A stretch of DNA of 64,000 nucleotides from Toxorhynchites rutilus septentrionalis (Eukaryota; Arthropoda; Insecta; Diptera; Culicidae), in assembly GCF_029784135.1 (NCBI RefSeq), contig NC_073746.1, forward strand, positions 65,536,763 through 65,600,762, written 5' to 3'. The notes beneath the pieces are model-generated. The model was not told the DNA's origin. It saw only the letters and a program-made list of their open reading frames with translations, and ran no database searches. Shown one piece after another: positions 10,441 to 21,325 of the stretch (within the stretch, counting starts at the first letter, position 1; every line of letters starts with the position of its first letter). A program made the position numbers and the translations under genes.

Positions 10441-11295
10441 AGATGGATTTTATTTTCGTTATTATTGATTGTAGTCATTTTTTATTGTTTTCATGGCTTT
10501 GGACTAGAGGACGCCAATTTATTTTTATATATTGGTTCTTGAAAGCTGAGAATTTTTTACATAACATATCTCGATATCAGAGATGCTATTTTTTTCGTTT
10601 TTGGGTTATGATTTTTCAAAGTTAATCGATGGTTCGAAAACACAAAATTTTCAACTACAAAAATTCATAACTTTTGAGCTACTGGACCGATTCATATAAT
10701 CGACGTATAAAATTAAAGCTTATGAGTTAATTTTCTTTGAAAAAATATCACCTTTGCCACAAATTTGTATTTTTGTTTGTATAATTATTGATTGAGTTAG
10801 TTTTTCATACTTTTCTTGGTTAAAGATAGAGGACGCCATATTTTTTAATGTTTTTTTATGAGAGCTGAGGATTTTTTACATAACATTTCTCGATATCAGT
10901 GATGCTTTTTTTCGTTTTTAAGATATTATTTTACCATTTAAGTTATTATTAACCATGTTTTAAGTCTTCGTTCAATATTCATATGTGACTAGACTATACC
11001 TATGCGACTAGAATCCAATCTTCCTGCAAGTGGGATATTTTTTCAAAGAAGGATAGCTTATTGACTTCAATTTAAATGGTTCAAATCGGTTCAGTGGTTC
11101 AAATGTTATGAATTTTTTGTAAAAAGACATTTTTGGATAAAGGGGAAAAAGGATTTTTTGAACCACCGGTTAACTTTGGAAAATCATATCTCAAAAACGA
11201 AAAAATGTCTCAAAAACGAAATAACATATCTCTGATATCGAGATATGTTATTTCAAAAATCTTCAGCTTTCAAGAAAAAATATAAAAAAATACGG
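10441..11295. repeat. Internal direct and inverted repeats of the composite element
   Basis: A block around 10510-10600 (CATAACATATCTCGATATCA) recurs as a direct copy near 10850-10915 and as an inverted copy near 11215-11290. Confidence 0.65.
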
Positions 11296-11300
11296 TACCC

Positions 11301-11979
11301 AGCAAAGCAGCTGTTTCCCAGCAACAAATCAGAAGCTGGTTTCACGAAATCCATGAGTATTTCGAAGAAGAAGCGCTGTCCTATGTGTTGAAATTTCCGG
11401 AACAGATGTTCAAATTTGACGAAACAGCAGTACGTACCACACTTACAAAAGAACTGGTTTTAGATGGTTCCGGCCCAAAAAACATTCAGGCAAAAGTAGT
11501 TAACACCGATCGAGAATAACACTGCACTGTCTTGTGGAAACGCAGCCGTGCAGTTAGCGGCAACGTTGATGCTATACCCGTACAAATCCAGGATCCCAAA
11601 AGAGATTTGGCAGAGATTGGCCGAAAGCTGGGCCACAACAAGAACGGAATCTGGTGGGATGTTCCGGATTGTTTCTGTTTCTCAAGAATGTTTTTCACCC
11701 CCGGCTTGTCAATCAGAAAATATCGTATCCTATTCGAAATGGACATAAGTCACATGTAACACGTCAGCTATATCCGGCTACTCAAAAATTGTGGATAGAA
11801 TGACGAACCTACAATCGACATTGATCAACGGTTTCCGGCGATACGGATTGTATCCGTTAGGTCCTTATATAACTTATATAAATTCGTCACAAGCTGTGTT
11901 GCCAATAAATCAACGACATATTACTACTGAAATTCATCCGATTATTGATTTTAACTCATTTAACTTGTTCACAACATAA
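11301..11979 (+). pseudogene. Pogo/Tigger-like (DDE_1) transposase fragment
   Basis: Seen: SKAAVSQQQIRSWFHEIHEY, YVLKFPEQMFKFDETAVRTT (the first catalytic Asp of the DDE_1 fold lies in FDETA), ELVLDGSGPKNIQAKVVNTD, then a stop at 11516-11518 and a frameshift. It continues LMLYPYKSRIPKEIWQRLAE in another frame (about 11560-11625), and a weak C-terminal piece LINGFRRYGLYPLGP near 11822-11866. Known: FDET near this context and the GFR..GLYP motif are typical of pogo/Tigger/jerky-type transposases. The segment with the second and third acidic residues is missing or degenerate, so it is inactive. It lies inside the composite inverted-repeat element and may be its degraded transposase or a captured fragment. 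Confidence 0.75.
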
Positions 11980-12129
11980 AACAATATCAATATCTACTAT
12001 TTAAAACGATTCATTATAACAATTTGTTTATTGGAATAAGGACCACCAATTAACGGAATTAGGAAAATGATGTTTTTGCCGGTTGGAATCAGGACCAAAA
12101 GGTGCAAAATGTTTTCCATCATTATAGGT

Positions 12130-13057
12130 TAGAGTGCCAATGAAAATGGCCATCTCGAATTTTCAAAGCGAACTTGATTAAAAATGTTGATTTTCACGAA
12201 AAACTACCCTATGCAACATATTAGCTCAACCGGACTTCATTTACTAGTGTCGCACAGCGGTTAAAGTTTGAGTTTTTAGAAAACCGAAAAATCACCCAAG
12301 GGGGGTGGGGGGAGTATAGTAAAGGAAATCGGGGTTTCTGAAAAAAAAATTTATGCCAAATGTCTTCAAATTGCATGAAACGTCGAGATCTACTGTCATC
12401 TCGAAATTTTTTTTTTGTCAAAAATCGACGTTCTGGGACTTTGTCGTTTTTTCGGAATACAAGGCAAAACGTATGATTTAGGGTGCCAATGGAAATCGTC
12501 ATACCGATTTTTTATATGGGACTCACTGCGAAATGTTGATTTGGACGATCAAATACCCTCTGCAAAATATTAGCTCATTCGGACTTCATTTACTATTGTC
12601 GCAGATGTCAAAATTTAAGTTTTCTGAAAATCAAAAAATCTCCCAAAGTGGAGTAAAGGAAATCGGGGTTTTCAAAAAAAAATTGATGCCAAATGTCTTA
12701 GAATTGCATGAAACGTCGAGATTTACTGTTATCACGAAAAAAAATTTTTTGTCAAAAATTGACTTTCTGGCACTTGGTCGTTTTTTGTCTAGTAGACCAG
12801 TAGATCTCGACGTTCCATGCAATTTGAAGACATTTGACATAAATTTTTTTTTCTCGAAAACCCCGATTTCCTTTTTCGGGGTGATTTTTTGGTTTTCAAA
12901 AAACTCAAACTTTGACCGCTGTGCGACACTAGTAAATGAAGTCCGATTGAGCTGATATTTTGCATAGGGTAGTTTTTCGTGGGAATCAACATTTTTAATC
13001 AAGTTCGCTTTGAAAATTCAAGGATCACTTTTTTCCCATACATCTATTGGCACTCTA
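12130..13057. mobile_element. Foldback element, 928 bp, long inverted arms
   Basis: Starts TAGAGTGCCAATGAAAATGG and ends with ATTGGCACTCTA. Arms of about 165 bp (12130-12290 and 12890-13057) are inverted copies containing CTAGTGTCGCACAGCGGT. The middle holds the motif with GCATGAAACGTCGAGAT twice direct and once inverted. No coding capacity. Related to 21861-23504 and 23927-24700. Confidence 0.8.
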
Positions 13058-13063
13058 CTGACC

Positions 13064-13136
13064 ACTAATCAGCAACGTCCCTCAAGTCTGCACTCCACAT
13101 CACTCGACTCGAGGGATCCAGGGTAGAATGGGCAAT
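13064..13136 (-). mobile_element. LINE 3'-region fragment
   Basis: Read on the minus strand it parallels 63262-63356: CATTCTACCCTGGATCCCTC, then CTCGAGTCGAG, ending in ACGTTGCTGATTAGTGGTC. Confidence 0.6.
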
Positions 13137-13286
13137 ACAATACAAATTACAAAAACAAGTTGATTTTTCGGACCACCCTAAAATGGAAATGGGCGCCCCA
13201 ATGGAAAAATTAAAAATACGGGTCTAATATTTTGCAATAATCAATTGAGAACCATTATAACGGTTTGACATGGAATGGCTTTATAT

Positions 13287-14518
13287 ACAGATTTTTGTGA
13301 TTTCAATAGTTCCAAAGCAATTTTTGAGCTGTTGAAACAAGTTTTCGGATCAATAATTAACAAGCATATAACTCTTAGACATTTTATATTTCAAATGAAG
13401 GGATTATCATACCACTTCGTTGAGCTGACGAAGAGATATTAACGCTCAAAATTTTCCACCTCCAACGTAACGCTCTCGTTTTCGAGACTTTAAATTTACA
13501 CCTCAGTATAGAAATGGAAGACGTAGTTCTACGTCAATAAACAGAACATTAATCTTTCTAGTCGAAAAAAAACATCTCAAGGAGCATCGAAACCCCTGGA
13601 AATGACGAAGTGGAGGCCGGTTATATCAATCACTGGACCACACGTTCAGATTGAACCACTGAAAGCATGTCCCCTCATCAACTGAACCATGCTGTAGCCG
13701 ATGGTAATCTGTGTGGTAATCCTTTAAGAGGGGACCCCTGTCTGGAAGGTCGAAAAATAATGAACTTTCGTCATTTTTTTCAGATGTTAGGAATAAATTG
13801 AAGTATACAGGTGTTTTGATTATTGTTTAAAGTGTATTTGAAGATGTATTTTCCATTTTATGAGAGCACAAATAATGACTACTGCGCCGTAGGCAGCTGG
13901 ATGCGTAGATGCTGTCTGAAATTCGATACCTTGCTGGTGGTATCGGTTCTGAAGCAACGGGGTGTCGCCGAACGAATTCCAATGAATATTTTGAAACTTT
14001 AGGACAATACCTAAAGCGTTACATAGGGGTATTTGAAAGTTCGAAAAAAAGGCAAAATGGCTGCCATTTTTGTTAAAAATGAGTTATTTTCCATGAAAAA
14101 TCACCATTTAGAAGTTCATAAAGAATCGAAAAAATGAGATATCAAAAAAACAGCTATGTAACGCTATGCTATGTTCATTTTAACAAATTATAAAAAAAAT
14201 TTGCCGAATGGGTTGAGTAGATCCTGAGATATCGATACCAGCAGTTGAAAAAACATGGTTTCGAGAAAAACGATATCAAAATTTCGTACAGCAATACTAT
14301 ATCCTTTGAGGTGACTTCATACTGTTGGCTGTAACTTTCCAAAGAAATCAAACATCGAAAAATACTTTTAGGACAACATTTCTGTGGGCATAACTTGGCA
14401 AAAATGCAAAAAACTAAAATCCGATTTGTTTGCATATATTCACCCTTTGCGTTCGTATTGAAGTTTTGTACGGGTGTCGGAATTAATTTCCCTTTGAAAG
14501 AGCGTGTTTCACTGCATG
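13287..14518. other. Unassigned sequence
   Basis: AT-rich with short repetitive phrases. Nothing coding supported. It shares loose similarity (TTTCGAGAAAAACG-type phrases) with 17040-17100 on the other side of the DD37E pair. Confidence 0.4.
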
Positions 14519-14520
14519 TA

Positions 14521-15818
14521 AAGGGTGTGTCACATCAAATTGCATCACGGAAAAAAACGCTGTAGAAATTTAATTTTTAGGAATTAAATCTTCAGCTTTC
14601 GCTTATAATCAGATAAGAGTGTATAGATCACGTTGGCCATGCTTCACTGTCAATTTTTCGTAAATTTGGAAAAATGTCGTCGAACGAAAAAGAGCGTCGT
14701 GAATTAATCCTGCGCACTCATTTCGAGAATCCGGAGTTGTCACATCGGGACATCGGTACGATGCTGGGAATCGTCCAATCCACGGTCAGCAGAGTACTAA
14801 AACGATACTTCGAGAACCTAACCATCGACCGGAAGGTGAAGAACGGCAAAAATGGATGCTCCGTCAGTGAAAAAGATCACAAGCGCGTAGTTAAGCAGTT
14901 TATACGTGATCCGAGAAGTTCGGTCCGGGATGTCGCCAATAAGCTGAATTTGTCAAGTTCATTCGTCCAGCGGACCAAGCAGCGGGAGGTCCTGCGTACA
15001 TACAAGGTTTAGAAGGCTCCTAACCGCGACGAAAGGCAAAACATGGTGGGGAAGACGCGAGCCCGGAAGCTGTACACCGAAATGCTGACGAAGCCGCATT
15101 GCCTGGTAATGGACGACGAAACCTACGTCAAAGCGGACTTTCGTCAGCTGCCGGGCCTGTTGTTCTTCTCCGCAGAGGACAAATTCAGCGTTCCGGAGGA
15201 GATTCGCAAGCAGAAACTATCCAAGTTTGCCAAAAAGTACATGGTGTGGCAAGCGATCTGCTCTTGCGGAAAGCGGAGCGCCCCCTTCGTGATGACCGGC
15301 ACGGTAAACGGGCAGGTTTACCTTAAGGAGTGCCTACAGAAGCGCTTACTACCACTATTGAAGCAGCACGAGGGCCCGACCATCTTCTGGCCGGAGCTCG
15401 CTTCGTGCCACTATTCAAAGGACGTGTTGGAGTGGTACGAAGCCAACGGGGTCACCTTCGTGCCAAAGGAAATGAACCCGCCCAACGTGCCGGAGCTTCG
15501 CCCAATAGAGAAATATTGGGCGATTATGAAGCAGGCCCTCCGGAAGAACCCAAAAGTTGTCAAATCGGAGGCGGACTTCAAGAGAAAATGGATTTCTGTT
15601 CAAAAAAACTACAACCGGACGTTGTACAGAACCTTATGGACGGGGTGAAGAGGAAGGTGCGAGCAGACGGGCTTGGGCTCGAAGTATGAATAAAAAGAAA
15701 ATGCCAAGAGTTGTTTAATAGTTTTTATTTTACTGTCTAAAATTTTCAAAAGGATCGGTCTACTGGGCGAATTTCTACAGCGTTTTTTCCGTGATGCAAT
15801 TTGATGTGACACACCCTT
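14521..15818 (+). mobile_element. Full-length DD37E Tc1-like element, copy A (1298 bp)
   Basis: TIRs AAGGGTGTGTCACATCAAAT at both ends, extending through the GCATCACGGAAAAAACGCTG region. TA at 14519-14520 and 15819-15820. It carries one transposase reading frame on the plus strand. Size, TIRs and target match the ITmD37E family described in mosquitoes. Confidence 0.93.
14674..15648 (+). pseudogene. DD37E transposase with internal stop and altered catalytic residue
   Basis: Seen: ATG at 14674 starts MSSNEKERRELILRTHFENP. A paired-type helix-turn-helix region (SHRDIGTMLGIVQSTVSRVL) is followed by a second HTH (SSVRDVANKLNLSSSFVQR). A TAG at 15010-15012 interrupts after RTYKV; the frame then continues to the TGA at 15646-15648. 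Catalytic motifs: first Asp in VMDDETYVKADF; second position is Glu (FWPELASCHY) where copy B has Asp (FWPDLASCH); third Glu in LRPIEKYWA, 37 residues after the second. Length is about 324 codons, usual for the family. Two independent lesions (stop and Asp-to-Glu) make this copy inactive. Confidence 0.93.
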
Positions 15819-15820
15819 TA

Positions 15821-16710
15821 GTGGCACGAAGCGAGATCCGGCCAGAAGATGGTCGGGCCCTCGTGCTGCTTCAATAGTGGTAGTAAGCGCTTCTGTAGGC
15901 ACTCCTTAAGGTAAACCTGCCCGTTTACCGTGCCGGTCATCACGAAGGGGGCGCTCTGCTTTCCGCAAGAGCAGATCGCTTGCCACACCATGTACTTTTT
16001 GGCAAACTTGGATAGTTTCTGCTTGCGAATCTCCTCCGGAACGCTGAATTTGTCCTCTGCGGAGAAGAACAACAGACCCGGCAGCTGACGAAAGTCCGCT
16101 TTGACGTAGGTTTCGTCGTCCATTACCAGGCTATGCGGCTTCGTCAGCATTTCGGTGTACAGCTTCCGGGCTCGCGTCTTCCCCACCATGTTTTGCCTTT
16201 CGTCGTGGTTAGGAGCCTTCTGAACCTTGTATGTACGCAGGACCTCCCGCTGCTTGGTCCGCTGGACGAATGAACTTGACAAATTCAGCTTATTGGGGAC
16301 ATCCCGGACCGAACTTCTCGGATAACGTCTAAACTGCTTAACTACGCGCTTGTGATCTTTTTCACTGACGGAGCATCCATATTTGCCGTTCTTCACCTTC
16401 CGGTCGATGGTTAGGTTCTCGAAGTATCGTTTTAGTACTATGCTGACCGTGGATTGGACGATTCCCAGCATCTTACCGATGTCCCGATGTGACAACTCCG
16501 GATTCTCGAAATGAGTGCGCAGGATTAATTGACGACGCTCTTTTTCGTTCGACGACATTTTTCCAAATTTACGAAAAATTGACAGTGAAGCATGGCCAAC
16601 GTGATCTATACACTCTTATCTGATTATAAGCGAAAGCTGAAGATATAATTCCTAAAAATTAAATTTCTACAGTGTTTTTTCCGTGATGCAATTTGATGTG
16701 ACACACCTTT
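15821..16710 (-). mobile_element. DD37E element copy B, truncated, in opposite orientation to copy A
   Basis: The right end carries the same TIR, slightly altered (complement reads AAAGGTGTGTCACATCAAAT), with TA at 16711-16712. The left part is missing after the codons for ASCH. It begins directly after the TA (15819-15820) that ends copy A. The pair is convergent. Confidence 0.9.
15830..16558 (-). pseudogene. DD37E transposase copy B, C-terminus lost
   Basis: Seen: ATG at 16558 opens MSSNEKERRQLILRTHFENP and stays open for 243 family codons to FWPDLASCH at about 15830, then runs into copy A's TIR/TA junction and stops at 15818. Unlike copy A it has no internal stop and keeps the second catalytic Asp, but the Glu-bearing C-terminal third (37 residues on to LRPIEKYW and beyond) is gone. 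DNA-binding domain and first two catalytic Asp residues appear intact. Such a truncated protein could bind TIRs without cutting; that is inference. Confidence 0.9.
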
Positions 16711-16712
16711 TA

Positions 16713-17538
16713 GAATAGTTAAGAGCTGATGAAGTGAGAGGCCTCAAAAAAAAGTTGTGCCATGCCGTACACGATTTCAGTCCTTCTGGTTATCTGAAAC
16801 AGAAAATACGAACAGATTCTGAATCAGTAAAGAGCACTATCGCATGAACCTCGGACAAGTCAAAAACATCATTTTTGACAAAATGGCGGCAGTTTGAAAA
16901 ACATTTTTTCTTACGTTTCCCGATATTTTTTTTAAGTAAAATTTGAAAAATATCATTTTTTTAGAGGTTCATGCGATAGAAAAGTGCCTGCAGATTCCAT
17001 ATAAATTTGACATGAATCGGTTCAGTAGAACTTGAGATAACGTGTACGCCAGTTTGAAAAAAACTAGTTTCGAGAAAAACGCGTTTGAAGTTCATTGTTA
17101 TGGCCGTACCAGGTTAGATACCGCATCACTAAAATGGCTCTAACTCGGCAAACAATAGGATTTTCGATAAGTTCTTTCTAGAGTATATTCTTGAATGCCC
17201 AAACTACAGAAGTATAAAGGAAAAATTAGAATTTTTCAAATTTCTAGATTAGAATACTGCCTTAAATAGGTTAGTTGATCTTAAGACAAAACACTCCTTT
17301 TTCAAGCATCAGACACAGCACGAAAAGCGATCTCATTTGCGTGAAGTTGTTACTTTTCATCATTTGCACAACAACTGAGCACTCTGTTCGAAGTATGTAT
17401 TGATACAAGTGTGTCAATACACGCCAGCAAATAATTAATTAAGTACAGCTTTTATGAATGGTCCAATTGTATCAGTTTGTTTAGAACCTAACCAGACTAT
17501 GTGGGTTAGTTTCATGTCTTGCCCGCTTCCCAACTTAC
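16713..17538. other. Unassigned intronic sequence with one dispersed repeat
   Basis: 16756-16866 (CAGATTCTGAATCAGTAAAG; GCATGAACCTCGGACAAGTC) is repeated in inverted orientation at about 25980-26093. No genes seen. Confidence 0.55.
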
Positions 17539-17624
17539 CCGTCGTTGTAGAGACTGGAAATGGCCAATATTTGGGACACCAGCAGAACCCAACAGAACGT
17601 CAGCAGAACGGACAACTTCTTCAT
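17539..17624 (-). CDS. SUCO: SUCO-like first coding exon: start codon and signal peptide
   Basis: Seen: ATG at 17624-17622 begins MKKLSVLLTFCWVLLVSQIL and continues AISSLYNDG, a typical cleavable signal peptide (basic n-region, hydrophobic core, small residues at -3/-1). The exon ends with GG before the donor GTAAGT at 17538-17533. Adding the first base of the 1-2088 exon (A) gives a Gly codon and keeps frame, so the two exons are phase-compatible. Known: SUCO proteins start with a signal peptide followed by an acidic linker, as here. Upstream in-frame ATGs exist (up to 17720), but starting at 17624 gives the only clean signal peptide, and it has A at -3. Oddity: the exon contributes only 28 residues and is separated from the rest by a transposon-filled intron. 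An extra small exon inside the intron cannot be excluded. Confidence 0.75.
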
Positions 17625-18130
17625 CTTCTTGGCCCGCTCGTGCAGTGCGTCGAACAGTCTCATCGATAGGTACCATTCGATGACGATAAACAGCAGTAGA
17701 TATACATTTACCATGTACATTTGTTATTGGGACGATTCGAGTTGTCAGAACTTTCTTCTTGTCGGCTATATGGCAAAGCGATCGTAATTTGCAACTAACT
17801 AATTCTACAATTATATCACATACAGGCACAGTTCGGTTCAGTCGACTGTCATCGCCTCCCACAGTCGATCATTCTTCTACCACCTCGCACATGTTCACTC
17901 GCTTTAGGCACTTTAATTCTTCCAAAACATTCCAGAGTTTTGGAGCGACACATTGTTCAACACTTTGCTCCAGCAATAAACGATCAGTTGGTAACCAATA
18001 CCATAGGCCAATCAATCACACAATTTCCAAAAAAAAACAACAAACCCGCCCATCGTATGCAGCACTGCGTCGCAAAATGTCACCAATTCAACTGATAAAA
18101 AAGAGAACGGCGTTGTAGAATACATTCCAG
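17625..18130 (-). promoter_or_regulatory. SUCO: 5' flank of the SUCO-like gene (5' UTR/promoter region)
   Basis: Sequence immediately upstream of the start codon. In-frame codons upstream stay open to 17720. An arthropod-type initiator-like TCAGTTG occurs on the minus strand near 18087-18095 after a T-rich tract, but no TATA box or other element fixes a start site. Extent is inferred from position only. Confidence 0.25.
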
Positions 18131-20149
18131 GGTGGCGTTACCAAGCGTGTATGTGAGTGTACGATTCATGTGTTTGCACAACAGCCAACCGCGTCGCGAG
18201 TTTTTGCGGAAATTAAACCTAAACACATATTCTTATCGTCGACAGCTTACTATAATAGCTGTCCAGATGAAAACGACACCGATTCCACAAGCGGAAATAC
18301 AATATCCATAACGCACAGACTGACTCCGTGTGTAAACGTTGCAACAAACCGGATGAAATCGAATATCTTGCGAAATGCATCTGGAGCGTTTCCAATCCAA
18401 TTTCGCAACCAATTAATGGTGTGACCCATTGGTGAATGTGACGAATCAAGGCTTCCAACACGCGTCTGGAGCAATATACTCTCGCACTTACATCCGAACC
18501 AGTGTTGGATCGATCCTCGGTGTTCTTTCTGCATAGCTTTGGAAGGTTGATATCGCTAATTAAATCGTAGATATCTTTTTCGATGGCTTCAAAAAACAAG
18601 AAATGTCATGTTTCGTTGAGAGCATTATTTTTTTTTGTGTTTTTGAAGTTTAATAGATAAAGAGAATGGCTACCTTGACATTCATAAACTGTGTAAAATA
18701 TTTTTGAACTATTGTCATGAGAATGTTGAAATGTGTGAAACAGTTGCTGCTTTTCAGCTCACCTGGATAATCTGGATTAGCAGATAACAATAATTTCAAG
18801 TCTGCTTTTAGAAGCAATTGTCGATCGAATTTGAGAACAGAAAATCCAATAAGCAAACGCTTATTTTATTAAGAAAGTTTTTTACTGAAAAAAATAATGT
18901 CATAAAAACACGGTACTTTCACTTGTAATGTACTTCTTCACAGTCATCAAACGTGTATTTAATATATACATCATACGAAGAAGTTCACAATCGTTATTAC
19001 CAGAGCCTCGACCTTGACAATGACAGCATAAGTCTTTCATACTAAGACCGTCATGCACTGTCATACAGCAATCAACAAAGTTACGGCGGCGCACGTGAAA
19101 ATTATGGCAAGCGAGCGTCTACACGTTGTAATTAACCGTCCCGTGGCGCCGCTTGCATACACGCTGCAAATCCCCGATTGAGTTTGCGGTAATATAACAC
19201 CGGCCCACAACCAAACAATAAGCGGCTTAGCTTCGCACCGCTTTTCTGTCTGCCTGTGGAATGGGGATTTCACACCCACTCACTGGTGGTCAGACGTACA
19301 CGAAAGACAAAACCAAAACAAATAATCGGGACGAGTACGAGTATGCATACAGACACAAGCCACTAATGGTGAGGTGTACTTTATTGGCAAACTTATCGCA
19401 CATTCTCGAATAGTGTTGTTCGCTCTCGCTGCTTCCGAATTGGCACTAGGCAATTACGTGGACTTCGTCGATTGGGTAATGTCTGAGCCGGCGATCTGAC
19501 GACTTTTCGATCACCTGAATCGTCACGTTGGATCGCGGCGCTAAATGTTCGCGAGTAGATGATAATCGGGTTGAGTTCGACTCGGTCGGCTGAAGTTCAT
19601 TAGTCCGAACATAATGCAATAGTGTTGCGACAATAGTGCGAATCAATCTATTTCCGTACACAATCGAGAGCGGTGTGGTGACAGCTATTTTATGAAAAAA
19701 CGGGTTGAAAGGGCAATGTCCGCGATTCTTCTATTGCGCACCAGGCAAAGTTCGGCGGTCGACTGGCTAATTTTTCGAATTTTATTTACGTTTGGAAATG
19801 CCTAGTTCTATCAATCATTTTTTCTTTGGAAAGCTACTCATCGTCATTCAATTAATTCGTTTAATGCCAACTCGTTTAGGAGTTGGCATTCGTTAATGCC
19901 AACTCGTCTTAGGAATTGGCAGCACCATCTCAGATAGTAGTCAAAAAAGCCAATTTTTTTCTTAATTTTTACAAAAATTTATAACTTAAAAATTATGATA
20001 CCTACAAAATTCATGTCAGAGGATGAAATGTAGGAAATTGTTGAAATTTTCACAAAAAAATTAACAAAAAAAATTTGGAAAAAAAAATTGCTGACAAAAA
20101 AGTTATTTTAAAAATTAAAATTCATTTTTCTCAAACACCTATTTTCCTA
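18131..20149. other. Unassigned intergenic sequence
   Basis: Mixed composition. Minus open frames at 18219-18599 and 18250-18534 overlap and have no recognised family. A short inverted/direct duplication of TTAATGCCAACTCG lies at about 19860-19905. AT-rich from 19930 on. Confidence 0.4.
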
Positions 20150-21325
20150 ATTTTGTTTAAAGCCAAGATAGCGATATAGTATATTCGACAAATTTTTAGA
20201 TCTTATTGAAATGTGAACTTTTGTTGAAGACGTCAACTTTGTATCTTTTATAGTTTTTGGAATATATGTCATTTTTGTATGAAGACTCCTGAAAAAAATA
20301 ATGTTTTGTTCGTAACATTTTTGTTTGTAAATTCTCACGTTTGACATGTTCTTGACATGTTTCCAAATAGAGAAAAGTTAGCAGAGTATTTAAAATGCAA
20401 TAATTTATACAAAAAAAAATGTTACGAATTGAACATCAATAACATTTTTTCAAAGAAAAACATGAAAAAGTTGTTGTTCACAAAACTTTTTCCATGTAAA
20501 TGTGCCCATCGTCCAGTTTATGGAAAACTTGTTGGAAATTTGAAGGCCTATTTATATCTATTTCTTTCAAAATTTTGAAAGCATATGTTTTCGAGAAAAA
20601 TGAATGTTAATTTTCAAAATATTTTTATTTCAATGAATTATTATTTGATAATTTTTAATGAAAACCAAAATAATTTCCTGCATTCCATTTTTTGACTAAA
20701 ATTTTGTAGGTCTGATATTTTTTTTGTAGTTTTTTCTTTTTAATTTTGAGTTTTTTCAACTTTTTTTTAAATATCCTTATTTAAAAACTATACCATCTAC
20801 AAAAGGATGGTCAGAGAATGAAATGTAGGAAATTACTTAGGTTTTCATAAAAAAATATCAAAGATTTTTTGGAAACAAATTTCATTGAAAAAAAAATATT
20901 TTGAAAATTAAAATTCATTTTTCTCGAAAGCATATGCTTTTAAAATTCTGAAAAAAAATAAATCTAAATAGCCCATAGAATTTCCAACAAGTTTTCCATA
21001 CATCGTCCGATGTATGGAAAACTTGTTTGAAATTCTATATTCTATTCGTAACATTTGTATGTATAAATTATCGCAATTTACATGCTCTGCTAACTTTTCC
21101 CTATTTGGAAACATGTCAAGAACAAGTCAAACGCGAGAATTTACACACAAAAATGTTACGAGCAAAACATTATTTTTTTAACGAGTCTTCATACAAAAAT
21201 GACTTATATTCCAAAAACTGTAACAGATAGAAAGTTGACGTCTTCGACAAAAGTTCACATTTTAATAAGATCTAAAACTTTGTCGAATACACTATATCGC
21301 TATCTTGACTTTAAACAAAATTAGG
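20150..21325. repeat. AT-rich long inverted repeat, arms of about 290 bp
   Basis: The left arm (about 20150-20440) and right arm (about 21040-21325) are inverted copies (AAGATAGCGATATAGT; CATGTTTCCAAATAG; AGTTAGCAGAG). A further unit with GCCCATCGTCC and GGAAAACTTGTTGGAAATT appears near 20505, inverted near 20985, and direct near 21390. No termini or coding found. Likely a foldback-type or satellite-like element. Confidence 0.75.

Larger units (their letters stand above)
10158..13286. mobile_element. Composite element with about 140-bp inverted outer arms
   Basis: The left arm (about 10158-10308; GGGTGCCCGTTTCCATTTTA) is matched in reverse complement by the right arm (about 13150-13286; TAAAATGGAAATGGGCGCCC). 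Similarity extends outward through a block containing TATAATGGTTCTCA, with gaps. Between the arms lie internal repeats (10441-11295), a pogo-like transposase relic, a foldback (12130-13057) and a minus-strand LINE fragment (about 13064-13136). Part of the left arm is also repeated before the 21861 foldback, so this belongs to a dispersed family. Exact termini not determined. Confidence 0.6.
2089..17538 (-). other. SUCO: Inferred 15.45 kb intron of the SUCO-like gene
   Basis: Inferred from a donor GTAAGT at 17538, an acceptor (T-rich tract then CAG) at 2089-2091 and matching phase. It contains a BEL/Pao provirus with three nested insertions, a composite foldback with a pogo-like transposase relic and two DD37E elements. 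At least half of its length is recognisable mobile DNA. Confidence 0.65.

Noticed and set aside
12533..12955. 140-codon open frame in the foldback
   Set aside because: Caused by the inverted-repeat structure (mirrored frames on both strands). Repetitive phrases, no domain.
15330..15689. 119-codon open frame
   Set aside because: Shadow frame of the DD37E transposase.
18219..18599. 126-codon minus open frame near the SUCO 5' end
   Set aside because: Two overlapping frames are equally open and neither resembles a family. A possible donor at 18251 is not enough.
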